Assembly: GCA_041389525.1 (NCBI GenBank)
Contig: JAWKRR010000024.1
Location: 36,589-100,588, forward strand
Length of the DNA: 64,000 nt
Direction of reading: 5' to 3'
From: JACKFB01 sp041389525
GTDB lineage: Bacteria > Myxococcota_A > UBA9042 > PHBI01 > JACKFB01
Part shown: positions 1 through 8,808 of the stretch, in pieces
Numbering within the stretch: position 1 is the first letter of the stretch
Layout: the number at the start of each line of letters is the position of its first letter
The notes under the pieces: generated by a model
Told to the model about the DNA's origin: nothing
The model's input: the letters and a program-made list of their open reading frames with translations, nothing else
Database searches by the model: none
Program-made: the position numbers and the translations under genes

Positions 1-2
1 TG

Positions 3-284
3 CTCGCGGACTGGGGTTTTGTCAACGGCGCGGCGGTGACCGAGCTCGTGCCGGCGGGCAACTTCGTGGAGCCCAGCGGCCTCGAGCTGTACGACGGGCT
101 GCTCTACGTCAGCGACCGGGCCACCAGCCGCATCTACGCCTTCGATTTGAAGGGGACGATGGTCCGCAGCCTGGAGACGGGGCTGCCGGCGGGGAGCCTC
201 GCCGGCCTCGCGTTCGACACTCAGGGCCGCGCGTACTTCACCAACATGCTGACCGGCTCGGTCACGCGCATCGACCCGCGCTGA
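3..284 (+). CDS. C-terminal fragment of an NHL/SMP-30-like beta-propeller protein (partial at window start)
   Basis: The reading frame is open from the first bases of the window and ends at a TGA, giving the last 93 residues of a longer protein. The visible part contains blade-like repeats (a segment around SGLELYDGLLYVSDRATS, then LAGLAFDTQGRAYFTN), the pattern of NHL or SMP-30/gluconolactonase-like propellers in which each blade ends in a hydrophobic Y-V/Y-F strand. No catalytic residues can be judged from this fragment. It converges on the beta-propeller lipoprotein gene that ends 46 nt downstream on the other strand. The fold is inferred from repeat pattern only; substrate and location are unknown because the N-terminus lies outside the window. 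Confidence 0.6.
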   Translation, partial: LADWGFVNGAAVTELVPAGNFVEPSGLELYDGLLYVSDRATSRIYAFDLKGTMVRSLETGLPAGSLAGLAFDTQGRAYFTNMLTGSVTRIDPR

Positions 285-330
285 GAGGTCGCGGGGCGCG
301 ACCAGTGGCCGCGCCCCGCGTCTCCGCGCG

Positions 331-3300
331 CTAGGGCGTGGTCTGCGCTGCTGCGGGCAGCGGGAAGAGCTCGAAGGCCGTGAGGTCGAGCCGGTAGACG
401 CCGTAGCGCCCGCCCGCGAAGAGCAGCGTGTCGCCATGGGGGACCAGCTCGGCCGGCCACGCGCTGGTCGCGAACCAGGCTTGCGGGAAGGGCTTCGCCG
501 GCGTCTCCAGGTTCATCACCAGCAGGCCGCCCGGCACCTGGAACACGGCGCGAGAGGCGAGGGCGGCTCGCAGCGTCGCCCAGGGGTGCACCGGCACCGC
601 CGAGAGCTGGCTGAGGGTGTCGGCGGAGAGCACCGAGAGCGTCGTCGTGTCCTGGTCGGTGGCGTCGTCGGCCTTCGCAGCGCCCGCGGAGGGCACCGCA
701 CCCGTGCTGCCGCCGGTCTCGACGCCGGTTCCGCCGACCGTGCCGCCGACGGTGCCCGACCCCGAGCCGCCCTCCCAGGGCGCGCGATGCGTGACCAGCG
801 CGCGGCCGGCCTCGTCGATGAGCATCGCCAGCACCTGGCGCTCACCGAAGCGCTTGCGCGCCATCAGCGTCGCCTTGTCGCCGCTGAGCGTCAGGCGCGA
901 GACCGCCGACTCGACCATCGTGTCGTTGTAGACGTGGTCGTGGGTGAAGAGCGTCGTCCCCTGCGCCGCCAGCAGCTCGCCCGGCACATTGACGCCAGCC
1001 CCCACGACAGGTGCGGACGGGGTGCCCAGGTCGATGGCGCGCACGAAATACTTCACGAAGGGGCGCGTGTCGCCCTCGACCACGTGCGGCCTGCGGTAGC
1101 TGTAGTAGAGCGTGTCGCCGTCGACCACCGCCGTGACGCCCTGGTCTTCCTTGGGCATCTCGATGGGCTCCGCCAGCGCGGGCTTCGTCGGGTCGCTCAG
1201 GTCCAGCGTGTGCAGCACCCAGCGCTGCCAGGTCCGGGTCAGCGGCTCGTCCCGGCACACCGTGGTCGTGGTGATGCTGCCGGGGTCCACCTGATGGCAG
1301 TCCGTCTCGAACCAGGTGCACTCCCAGATCTCGCCTTGGCAGTAGGGCGTCGCCCCGTTCTCGCTGGTGCAGACGACCTCTCCGACGGTGTAGGTCTCGC
1401 CCTCGACCGGCTCGTCGCCGGCAGCGCCGCCGCCTCCATCCGCCGGGTCCACAGGCTCCGTCGGCCGCGGCGGCTCCTCCGGGTCCACGCCCGGCTTCCC
1501 GTCCCCGGTGTAGCCAGGGCCCGCCGTCACGCACACCTCGCGGGTACCGGCGGCCTCGGTCTCGTAGCGCCACTCCATGAAGACCAGCGCGTCGCCGACC
1601 ACCAGCGCGTTCGGCGCCGCCTGCCAGTAGCCGTAGGCCTGGTCCAGCGCCGCGCCGGGGTAGCCGGGCGTATCCCACCCGCCGTAGTAGGGGCGCAGGC
1701 TGTCGGTCTCGAAGGTGCCGACCAGCGCGGGGGCTGAGGGCGTCGCCAAGCTCCACACCTCGAAGGCGGTCACCCAACCGGACGATTCGCCAGTCGCGGC
1801 CTCGTCAAATCGCGTGCTGACCACGACCAGGTTGTCGCCGGACCGCTTCAGCGAGGCGCCCGGCGTCACCGGCAGCACTGCCACGGGTTTGGCGGTGTCG
1901 GGGTGCTCGGCGAGCGGGACGATCTGGACCTGCCACTGGGGCAGGTCGCCGGGGGCCTCGTAGTACCACCAGTAGTCCGTCGTCGCCTCGAGGCGCGCCG
2001 CGTAGTCGCCGAAGACCAGCACCGCGTCGTAGCTGGGCGCGAGGCTGAGCTCGCCCTTGGCCACCGGCGCGTTGGGGTCGGCGATGTCGTGCAGCGCCAG
2101 CGTCGTCTCCGAGAGGTTCGCCGCCGTGGTCGCATCGGCGAGGAAGCTGCGGCTGACCGGCGAGCCGTGGTCCATCACGCCGCGCGCGGTCAGGGTGGTC
2201 TCAGAGAACGTAAAGACCTGCACGCCCGCGACGTAGCCGGTCTCGTCCCAGCCGTTGAAGGGCAGCAGCACCAGCCCCTTCTCGGGGGTCCCGTCGGGGG
2301 CCACCGCCGACGCCGCGTCCTCGAGCACGCTGAAGGCGCGGTGGTCCCAGCTCGCGCCCGACCACGACGACTCAAGCGCCACGTTCGCGCGCGTGACCAG
2401 CGGATTCGCGTTGGCGAGGTCGGTGATGTCGTAGAGGCTCACGGCCACCGACCGGCTGCCGCCCGCGTCGTCGACCCCGATGCCGATGAGGCGCGATTCA
2501 GCCAGCACCGGCCTGAAGAAATCGTTCCAGCCGCTGACCACGAACTCGGCCGTCTCGGTGGCGTGGCCGGCGGCGTCGATGGCGAAGGCGTGGAAGGGGT
2601 CCTGGACGAAGTAGGTCACGAAGAAGGCGCGGTCGGCGAGGAAGATGGTCGCGTAGAGCTGCTCGCCGTCGCCGAAGGTGTCGTGGTCGATGGCGACGGG
2701 CGCCTGGATGTCGGACACGTCGAAGGTTTCGAGGTGGTTGGTGTCGCTGCCGTTGAAGCGCCCGCCGGACACGACGCGCAGGACGTCGCCGCGGAGGTCC
2801 GTGTTGAACTGGCTCGCGATCTGGCCGGCCACGGCGATGTCGGCGCCCTCGACCAGCGCGCCGCCGGGGTCGCTGATGTCGACGACCGTGACGCGGCTGG
2901 TGTTGTCGGTCCAGTCGTTGCGCGCGACCAGCAGGGCCTCGGTGGTCGCGTGGATGTCGGCGACGTAGCCGCCCAGGTCGAGCTCGCCGCGGGGCTCGAG
3001 GGCGCCCGCGACCAGCTCAAAGCTGCGCACCAGCGTGGAGTCGGTCGCCGGCGCCACCGCGTCGCCCGCCACCGCGTCGACGGCCACCGGGCCGCCTCCG
3101 TACCACCAGCTCGCGTCTTGGGCCGCCACGTAGAGCGCGGTCTGCCCGCCGCCCGTGGTCAGGCGGCTCGTGCGAATGTCGCCGCCCACGTAGGCGTGGT
3201 CGCTGACCACCGGCAGGCTGGGGTCGCTCAGGTCGACGACCACCACCGCGCCACCGGAGGCGGTCGCGAAGTTGGGGGCGCTGGCCGAGCCGAAGTAGGC

Positions 3301-3726
3301 CTGCCAGCCGTTCATCAGCACCAGGGCGTGGTCGCCGACGACGTAGGCCTCCACGGGCTGGCCTGCCAGCCTCAAACTGCCAGCGATCTCCGGGCTGTTC
3401 GGGTCGTTGAGGTCCAGGACCTGCAGCCCGCGCCACGGGTTCAGGTTCAACACCAAGCCGCCGCCGAGCGCGCGGTAGATGTCGCCCTCTTCGACGCTGC
3501 GCTCGCTGGGGCTGCCGTCTTGGCCGACGGCGCCGGGCGTCAGGGGGCCGGCGCTGTCCCCGCGATCGTTGGAGACCTCGACCGCGGCGGACACGAACGA
3601 GCTCGCGCCGATCTCGGGATCGGGCTGGTAGGGCGGCGCGTCGGAGCCGGGACTCCCGCACGCGGCGAAGGCTCCGGCGGCCAAGACCGCCGAACTGACC
3701 AAGATACCCACATACGACGGACGCAT
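331..3726 (-). CDS. Beta-propeller domain lipoprotein, 1131 aa
   Basis: Begins at ATG 3726 behind a strong Shine-Dalgarno (GGAGGTGA on the minus strand at about 3730-3738). The N-terminus is a lipoprotein signal with a hydrophobic segment ending AGAFAACGS, so Cys23 is the likely lipidated residue. The rest is a long series of blade-like repeats with recurring 'VVDLSDPS', 'TVVDISDPG', 'HDIADPNAP' and 'LDLSDPTKP' units, typical of the secreted beta-propeller domain family (PF09826-like) seen in myxobacteria and archaea. A Cys-containing insert (CVTAGPGYTG, then VCTSENGATPYCQGEIWECTW) sits near residues 730-820, and a Gly/Thr-rich low-complexity stretch lies near residue 1010. Probably an envelope-anchored, possibly calcium- or protein-binding scaffold. 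No enzyme motif was recognised. Confidence 0.85.
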   Translation of the reverse strand: MRPSYVGILVSSAVLAAGAFAACGSPGSDAPPYQPDPEIGASSFVSAAVEVSNDRGDSAGPLTPGAVGQDGSPSERSVEEGDIYRALGGGLVLNLNPWRGLQVLDLNDPNSPEIAGSLRLAGQPVEAYVVGDHALVLMNGWQAYFGSASAPNFATASGGAVVVVDLSDPSLPVVSDHAYVGGDIRTSRLTTGGGQTALYVAAQDASWWYGGGPVAVDAVAGDAVAPATDSTLVRSFELVAGALEPRGELDLGGYVADIHATTEALLVARNDWTDNTSRVTVVDISDPGGALVEGADIAVAGQIASQFNTDLRGDVLRVVSGGRFNGSDTNHLETFDVSDIQAPVAIDHDTFGDGEQLYATIFLADRAFFVTYFVQDPFHAFAIDAAGHATETAEFVVSGWNDFFRPVLAESRLIGIGVDDAGGSRSVAVSLYDITDLANANPLVTRANVALESSWSGASWDHRAFSVLEDAASAVAPDGTPEKGLVLLPFNGWDETGYVAGVQVFTFSETTLTARGVMDHGSPVSRSFLADATTAANLSETTLALHDIADPNAPVAKGELSLAPSYDAVLVFGDYAARLEATTDYWWYYEAPGDLPQWQVQIVPLAEHPDTAKPVAVLPVTPGASLKRSGDNLVVVSTRFDEAATGESSGWVTAFEVWSLATPSAPALVGTFETDSLRPYYGGWDTPGYPGAALDQAYGYWQAAPNALVVGDALVFMEWRYETEAAGTREVCVTAGPGYTGDGKPGVDPEEPPRPTEPVDPADGGGGAAGDEPVEGETYTVGEVVCTSENGATPYCQGEIWECTWFETDCHQVDPGSITTTTVCRDEPLTRTWQRWVLHTLDLSDPTKPALAEPIEMPKEDQGVTAVVDGDTLYYSYRRPHVVEGDTRPFVKYFVRAIDLGTPSAPVVGAGVNVPGELLAAQGTTLFTHDHVYNDTMVESAVSRLTLSGDKATLMARKRFGERQVLAMLIDEAGRALVTHRAPWEGGSGSGTVGGTVGGTGVETGGSTGAVPSAGAAKADDATDQDTTTLSVLSADTLSQLSAVPVHPWATLRAALASRAVFQVPGGLLVMNLETPAKPFPQAWFATSAWPAELVPHGDTLLFAGGRYGVYRLDLTAFELFPLPAAAQTTP

Positions 3727-4059
3727 CGCTCACCTCCTTCCGGTCGCAAAGCGCCGGGGCGTTGGCCACTCATCGCGCCGAGATCCGTAGGCACCGGCGA
3801 GGAGCCGCTCAAGTGTTAATTATCGCACGGGTCAATAATGGGCTGTGTTATTTCAAACACTTGCGAGTCTGTGCGTCGCCAGCCGGGGGCGGGCGGCCCG
3901 CGGCGTCGGCGCCTCGCGGGCCCGCGGCCGCCGACCCGGGTCGGTCCGGGCGGAATTCACGCGCGGCGCCTTGCCATCGCTCGTAGGCGTGGTCAGAAAT
4001 GAAGATGCGGGCGCCGAGTTGGCGCCCCGGTGGCGTCGTCGCGAAGGCAGGAGTCGAAG
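3727..4059. promoter_or_regulatory. Divergent intergenic region with AT-rich inverted repeat
   Basis: This 333-nt gap separates two divergent genes. An AT-rich island stands out from the GC-rich surroundings and contains an inverted repeat, CAAGTGTT at 3810-3817 and AACACTTG at 3856-3863. Between the arms are several TAAT/TTAT runs that could serve as -10 elements in either direction. I could not fix a convincing -35/-10 pair, so the promoter call is positional. The rest of the gap (about 3870-4050) shows nothing recognisable. Confidence 0.35.
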
Positions 4060-4710
4060 ATGAAGCACGCGGTGTTGGGGAGCGGTGCGGTGGGGCAGGC
4101 GCTGGCGAATCGACTGCTGGAGCTCGGGCACCAGGTCACGATGGGGTCGCGCACGGCCGAGGGTGCGGCGGCCGTCGCCTGGGCGGCCGGCGCGGGGGAC
4201 CGGGCGCGCGCGGCGGACTTCGCGAGCGCGGCGGCCGCTGCCGAGGTCGCGTGGCTGGCGGTCTCCGGGCAGCACGCGGTCACGGTGGTCGAGGCCGCGG
4301 GCGCGGGGCTGGACGGGAAGGTGCTGCTCGACCTGACAAATCCCTTGGATTTCTCTCGCGGATTTCCGCCGCGCCTCTTCGTCTGCAACGACGACAGCCT
4401 TGGCGAGCAGGTCCAGCGGGCGAACCCTCGGGCGCGGGTCGTCAAGACGCTGAACACGCTGGCGAACAGCCTCATGGTCCAGCCGGGCAAGCTCTCGCGC
4501 GCCACCGACGTGTTCGTCGCGGGCGAGGACGCCGAGGCCAAGGCCACGGTGGCCGAGATCCTTACCGCGTTCGGCCACCGGGCGCCCATCGACCTGGGCG
4601 GCATCGAGGCCTCGCGCGGGCTCGAGGCCTGGCTGCTGATGTGGACCCGCCTCTACGGCGTGCTGGGGACGGCCGAGTTCAACCTGGACCTGGTCCGTGC
4701 GGCGCCGTAG
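4060..4710 (+). CDS. NADP(H)-binding oxidoreductase (F420-dependent NADP reductase-like)
   Basis: 216 aa from the ATG at 4060, which has an upstream AGGAG; an in-frame GTG at 4030 adds ten residues without a better ribosome site. The N-terminus reads VLGSGAVGQALANRLLELGH followed by VTMGSR, a Rossmann fold with a GxGxxG-type loop and a downstream Arg typical of NADP binding. Later segments (VKTLNTLAN, GHRAPIDLGGIEASRGLEAW) match the NADPH:F420 oxidoreductase/NAD-binding family, where the Asn of the NTL motif and the C-terminal helix lie near the cofactor. Length is normal for this family. It precedes hypF by 9 nt, so the two could be cotranscribed. Substrate is unknown. Confidence 0.85.
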   Translation: MKHAVLGSGAVGQALANRLLELGHQVTMGSRTAEGAAAVAWAAGAGDRARAADFASAAAAAEVAWLAVSGQHAVTVVEAAGAGLDGKVLLDLTNPLDFSRGFPPRLFVCNDDSLGEQVQRANPRARVVKTLNTLANSLMVQPGKLSRATDVFVAGEDAEAKATVAEILTAFGHRAPIDLGGIEASRGLEAWLLMWTRLYGVLGTAEFNLDLVRAAP

Positions 4711-4719
4711 GCGACCCCC

Positions 4720-7018
4720 GTGGTGGGCGAGCCGGCCGTGAGCGGCGAGCCCGGTCACGGCTCGGCGCGCCGCCGCGTGCGGGTCGAGGGCATCGTGCAG
4801 GGCGTGGGCTTTCGGCCATTCGTCTATCGCCTCGCGGTGCGGCTGGGCCTCGCCGGCTCCGTGCTCAACGACAGCGAAGGGGTGTTGGTCGAGGTCGAGG
4901 GGCCCGCCGAGGCCCTCGACGCCTTCATTCGCGCGGTCGCGGACGAAGCGCCCCCGCTCGCTGAGGTGCGCGCCGTCCGCTGGCAGCCCCTCCCTCCGGC
5001 CCACATTCAAGGCTTCCGGATCGTGGAGAGCCGTCACAGTGGCCCCGCGTCGACCCTCATCGCGCCGGACACGGCGACCTGCGACGCCTGTCTGGCAGAG
5101 CTTTGGGACCCGGCCGACCGCCGCTTCGGCTACCCGTTCATCAACTGCACGCTGTGTGGGCCGCGGCTGACCATCATCCGCGACGTGCCTTACGACCGCG
5201 CAGCCACCACCATGGCGGCCTTCCCGCTGTGCGCCGACTGCGCGCGCGAGTACGGCGACCCCGCGGACCGGCGCTTCCACGCGGAGCCGGTCGCGTGCCC
5301 AGCCTGCGGGCCCCGGCTCGCGCTGCTCGACCGCGACGGTCAGCGGCTGGCCGGCGACCCGATCGGCGAAACAGCCAGGTTTTTGCCGGCTGGTTCGGTG
5401 GTCGCCGTCAAGGGACTGGGCGGCTACCACCTGGCCGTCGACGCCCTCGACGAGGCCGCGGTGGCGACCCTGCGGGCGCGCAAACACCGGGAGCAGAAGC
5501 CCTTCGCGCTCATGGTCGGCAGCATTGAGGCCGCCCGCGCCCTCGCCCACATCGATGACGCCGAGGCCCAACAGCTTGGCAGCGCGCGCCGACCCATCGT
5601 GCTGCTCAGACGCCGCGAGGACGCCGGGCTGGCAGAGTCGGTGGCCCCCGACAACCGCGAGCTCGGCCTGATGCTGCCCTACACGCCGCTGCACCACCTG
5701 CTGCTGCGGGCCTTCGGCGGCCCCCTGGTCTTCACCAGCGGCAACCTCGGAGGCGAGCCCATCGCCTACCACGACGCCGACGCCATGGCGCGCCTAGGGG
5801 CCATCGCCGACCGCTTCCTCACCCACGACCGGGCCATCCACGTCCGCGCGGATGACAGCGTCGTGCGGGTGCTGGACGGCGAGACGATGATCCTGCGGCG
5901 CGCCCGGGGCTACGCGCCGGCGCCCTGCGCCTCAGCACGCCGGCCTCCGCCCCGTGCTCGCGGTAGGCGCCGAGCTGAAGAGCACCATCTGTCTGCTGAG
6001 GGGGGCCGACGCCTTTCTCAGTCACCACCTGGGCGACCTCGAGCATTACCCGGCGTTTCAGGCCTTCGAAGAGGCCATCGCCCACTACCAGCGCCTCTTC
6101 GACGTGCGGCCGGCCTTGGTCGCCCACGATCTGCACCCGGAGTACGTCTCGACCAAGTGGGCGCTGGACCAACGCGAGGTCGAGACCGTCAGCGTCCAGC
6201 ACCACCACGCCCACATCGTCGCCTGCCTCGCCGACAACGCGCGCGGCGGCCCGGCCATCGGCGTGGCCTTCGACGGGCTGGGCCTCGGCAGCGACGGGAC
6301 CCTATGGGGAGGCGAGTTTCTGGTCGCGGACGCCGGCGGGTTCGAGCGGGTCGGGCACCTCCAGGCGGTCCCCATGCCCGGCGGCGAGGCGGCGATTCGT
6401 GAGCCGTGGCGCATGGCGGTGGCCTATCTGGACCGGGCCTTCGAGGGAGGCCCGCCCGAGATCGCGCTGGTCACCCGCCACGCCGAACGCTGGGGCGCCG
6501 TCCTCGAGCTTGCGCAAAAGGGCGTGAACGCGCCGCTGACCTCGAGCGCGGGGCGGCTCTTCGACGCGGTGGCGGCCGTCCTCGGGGTGCGCGACGTGGT
6601 GGCCTACGAGGGTCAGGCGGCCATCGCGTTGGAGCAGCGCGCCGACCGCGTCGAGGCGGGAACGTGGCGGGTCGACCCCGTCAAGAACCCCGACGGATTC
6701 ACGCTAAACGGAGCCGAGATGGTGCGGCGCGCGGTCGTGGACCTGGGCGACGGTGTGCCGGTGGCGGTCATCGCCGGGCGCTTTCACCACGCGATGGCCG
6801 ACGCGATCCTGGCGGGCTGTCTGCTGGCGCGCGAGGCGAGCGGGCTGGGCGTGGTGGCCCTGAGCGGCGGCGTGTTCCAGAACGCGCTGTTGCTCTCGCG
6901 GGTCGCGGGGCGCTTGAAGCGTGCCGGGTTCGAGGTGCTACGCCATCGCCGCGCGCCGCCCAACGACGGCTGCGTGAGCCTGGGGCAGGCGGTCATCGCT
7001 GCCGCAAAGCCGCTCTAA
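4720..7018 (+). CDS. hypF: Carbamoyltransferase HypF ([NiFe]-hydrogenase maturation), one frameshift
   Basis: HypF converts carbamoyl phosphate and ATP into the thiocarboxamide on HypE that becomes the active-site cyanide ligands. Domains in order: an N-terminal acylphosphatase (VEGIVQGVGFRPFVYRLA), two zinc fingers (CDACLAEL...CTLCGPR and CADCAREY...CPACGPR), a YrdC-like nucleotide domain (VVAVKGLGGYHLAVDA), and a Kae1-like carbamoyltransferase domain (HHHAHIVACLADN, GVAFDGLGLGSDG, SGGVFQNALL). The frame changes once near 5917-5930: GYAPAP ends one frame and RPVLAVGAELK resumes one base later, consistent with one extra base. Total length matches a normal HypF of about 760 aa. GTG 4720 is the furthest-upstream start; GTG 4738 is an alternative. 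It converges on the nickel transporter gene of the hup/hyp operon. Confidence 0.92.
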
Positions 7019-7035
7019 CCGGGCCTTCGCGCCGG

Positions 7036-7683
7036 TCAAATCGGCAGCGTGACCAGCAACACGCCCGTCAGCGCGATGGCCCCGCCGGCGAGGATGTCGC
7101 CGTAGCGCTCGAAGGCGCCTAGGGCCAAGCGCTGGAGCCCCACCGTGGCGAGGCCGACCAGCGTGACCATGGTGGCGATAGTCACCGCGGAGAAGACCGT
7201 GGTGACCAGGGCGAGCGCGGTCCAGTCGGCGGTCACGGTGGGAGCCATCATCAGCGGGACCAGGGGCTCGCAGGGGCCCACGACGAAGACGGCGACCAGG
7301 GCGCTCATGGCGAGGGGTGTGGCGTGGTGCCGGTGGGTGGGGGCGCCAGACTTCAGGCGCCAGAGGCCCCAGGCGCTCCAGGCGAGGCCCAGGGCGATGA
7401 GCAGCCAGGCCGCTAGGTTGGCGCGGCTGGTCTCGGCGCCTATGAGGGGGTCGAGCCCGAGGCCGAGGGCCACGCCGCCGAGGCCCAAGAGCACCGAGGA
7501 GCCGGTGTGGGCGAGGCCGCAGCCGGCGGTGATCCAGAGGGTACGGCGCAGGCTCCAGCCGCGGGCGCGGCTCAGGGCGACGAAGGGCACGACGTGGTCG
7601 ACGCCGATGACCGTGTGGACCAGCGCGATGAAGGCGGCGCTGGCGGGGAGCACCAAGTCTGGAACGGGCGGCGCGGCGAACAC
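7036..7683 (-). CDS. Nickel/cobalt transporter-like membrane protein (NicO/HoxN type)
   Basis: 215 aa, starting at a GTG (7681-7683) that overlaps the TAG stop of hypB by one base (TAGTG). The hydrophobicity pattern indicates about six membrane helices. The first helix carries ALVHTVIGVDHVVPF, resembling the HX4DH signature of NiCoT/RcnA/HupE-type nickel permeases. A second family-like segment is ITAGCGLAHTGSSVLLG, and an SGAPTHRHH loop is His-rich. Position as last gene of the hup/hyp operon, coupled to the nickel-inserting GTPase HypB, argues for nickel uptake for the hydrogenase. A TauE/SafE-like or general cation exporter is the alternative. Metal specificity is inferred from context only. 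Confidence 0.75.
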   Translation of the reverse strand: MFAAPPVPDLVLPASAAFIALVHTVIGVDHVVPFVALSRARGWSLRRTLWITAGCGLAHTGSSVLLGLGGVALGLGLDPLIGAETSRANLAAWLLIALGLAWSAWGLWRLKSGAPTHRHHATPLAMSALVAVFVVGPCEPLVPLMMAPTVTADWTALALVTTVFSAVTIATMVTLVGLATVGLQRLALGAFERYGDILAGGAIALTGVLLVTLPI

Positions 7684-8465
7684 TAGGCGTCTCCTCCATG
7701 GCCGTGCCCGTGGTCGTGGCCACGCCCGTGGTCGTGATCGTGATCGTGGTGCAGCGCGTGCTCCACGCGGGTCTGGTCCGAATGAGTCCGCCGCAGCGCG
7801 TGCAGCCAGTCCGCCCAGTCCTGCATGCCGTCGCCGCGGGTGGCGGAGACCGGCAGCCAAGCCACCGCAGGCATGACGAGGCCGAGATACTCGACGAAGG
7901 TCGGCACGTCAAAGTCCGGCAGATGAGGCAGCAGGTCCACCTTGCTCAGCACCACCAGGTCGGCCTTGCGGAACATCACCGGGTACTTCAGCGGCTTGTC
8001 GTGGCCCTCGGTCACCGAGATTACCACGACGTTGGCGGCCTGCCCGAGGTCGTAGATGGCCGGGCAGACGAGGTTTCCGACGTTCTCGATGAAGAAGATC
8101 TCGACGCCGTCGAGGGAAAAGCCGTGCAGCGAGCGGTGGATGAGCCGCGCGTCCAGGTGGCAGGACTGGCCCGTCGTGATGGCGCGCGAGCGGATTCCCA
8201 CGCGGCCCAGGCGCTCGGCGTCGCGCTCGGTGGCGAGATCGCCGCTGACCGCCGCCAAGCGCTCGGCCCCCACACAAGCCGCGGTCGCCTCCAGCAGCGC
8301 GGTCTTCCCAGACCCCGGCGAGCCCATGATGTTCAGCGCCAGCACGCCCGCGTCGTCGAAGTGCTCGCGGTTGTGGGCCGCCTCGTGGTCGTTGGCCGCC
8401 AGGATGCTCTCTTTGACCTCGACCGGAACGATCTCGGGGTCGCCACATCCGCAACTCTCACACAT
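7683..8465 (-). CDS. hypB: Nickel-inserting GTPase HypB with C-terminal His tail
   Basis: 260 aa SIMIBI-class GTPase that delivers nickel to the hydrogenase large subunit with HypA. The N-terminus MCESCGCGD carries the CxxCGC high-affinity nickel site. The P-loop is GSPGSGKT at residues 48-55. The metal-site segment GQSCHLDA (Cys/His bridging the dimer interface), the ENVGNLVCP switch region and the LSKVDLLP base-specificity motif are all present. The last 25 residues are a His/Asp repeat (HHDHDHDHGRGHDHGHGHGG), a nickel-storage tail that in many HypB proteins is placed near the N-terminus instead. The ATG lies inside the 3' end of hypA (8-nt overlap), so translation is probably coupled. Confidence 0.96.
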   Translation of the reverse strand: MCESCGCGDPEIVPVEVKESILAANDHEAAHNREHFDDAGVLALNIMGSPGSGKTALLEATAACVGAERLAAVSGDLATERDAERLGRVGIRSRAITTGQSCHLDARLIHRSLHGFSLDGVEIFFIENVGNLVCPAIYDLGQAANVVVISVTEGHDKPLKYPVMFRKADLVVLSKVDLLPHLPDFDVPTFVEYLGLVMPAVAWLPVSATRGDGMQDWADWLHALRRTHSDQTRVEHALHHDHDHDHGRGHDHGHGHGGDA

Positions 8466-8805
8466 CGGGTACCTCCAACTCCACGCGCTGCAAGATGATC
8501 TCGCCGCCCTCGGCCAGCGTGGCCGGGACGTCGCAGACGCGGCACCGAAGGCGCGTCCCCGGCGGCACGTCCAGACTGCAGCGCGGGCAGCTCCAGCGCG
8601 TCGCCACCACCTCGATCGACAGGCTCGCGCCAGCGCATACCCCCGCCTCGCGGAAGGCCTCCCACGCCAAGCTCAGCAGCTCGGGCTCGACGCCGGAGAG
8701 CTCGCCCACGCGGACCTCCAGCCGCTTGACCGACCGCGCGCCCGCCTTGAGCACCTCTTGCTCCACGCGGTCCACCAGGGACTGGATGATCGAGAGCTCG
8801 TGCAC
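8458..8805 (-). CDS. hypA: Hydrogenase nickel incorporation protein HypA
   Basis: 115 aa, the usual HypA length. The N-terminal MHELSIIQSL holds the invariant His2 and Glu3 that bind nickel. The C-terminal zinc domain has two CxxC pairs (CPRC and CRVC). HypA partners with the downstream HypB to insert nickel into the apo-large subunit. The gene lies between the crotonase gene (3-nt gap) and hypB (8-nt overlap) on the same strand, so it is inside one transcript. Confidence 0.96.
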   Translation of the reverse strand: MHELSIIQSLVDRVEQEVLKAGARSVKRLEVRVGELSGVEPELLSLAWEAFREAGVCAGASLSIEVVATRWSCPRCSLDVPPGTRLRCRVCDVPATLAEGGEIILQRVELEVPDV

Positions 8806-8808
8806 CGC

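Noticed and set aside
436..1737. Long plus-strand open frame (about 430 codons) opposite the beta-propeller gene
   Set aside because: It is antisense to a convincing lipoprotein gene, Arg/Ala/Gly-rich, and lacks any family pattern; such shadows are common in very GC-rich DNA.
1903..3819. Long plus-strand open frame (about 640 codons) over the same gene
   Set aside because: Same reason: residue bias (Arg, Val, Gly, His) and no domain; it ends in the real promoter region.
3853..5772. Minus-strand open frame opposite the NADP-binding and hypF genes
   Set aside because: The plus strand encodes conserved enzymes with clear motifs; the antisense frame shows none.
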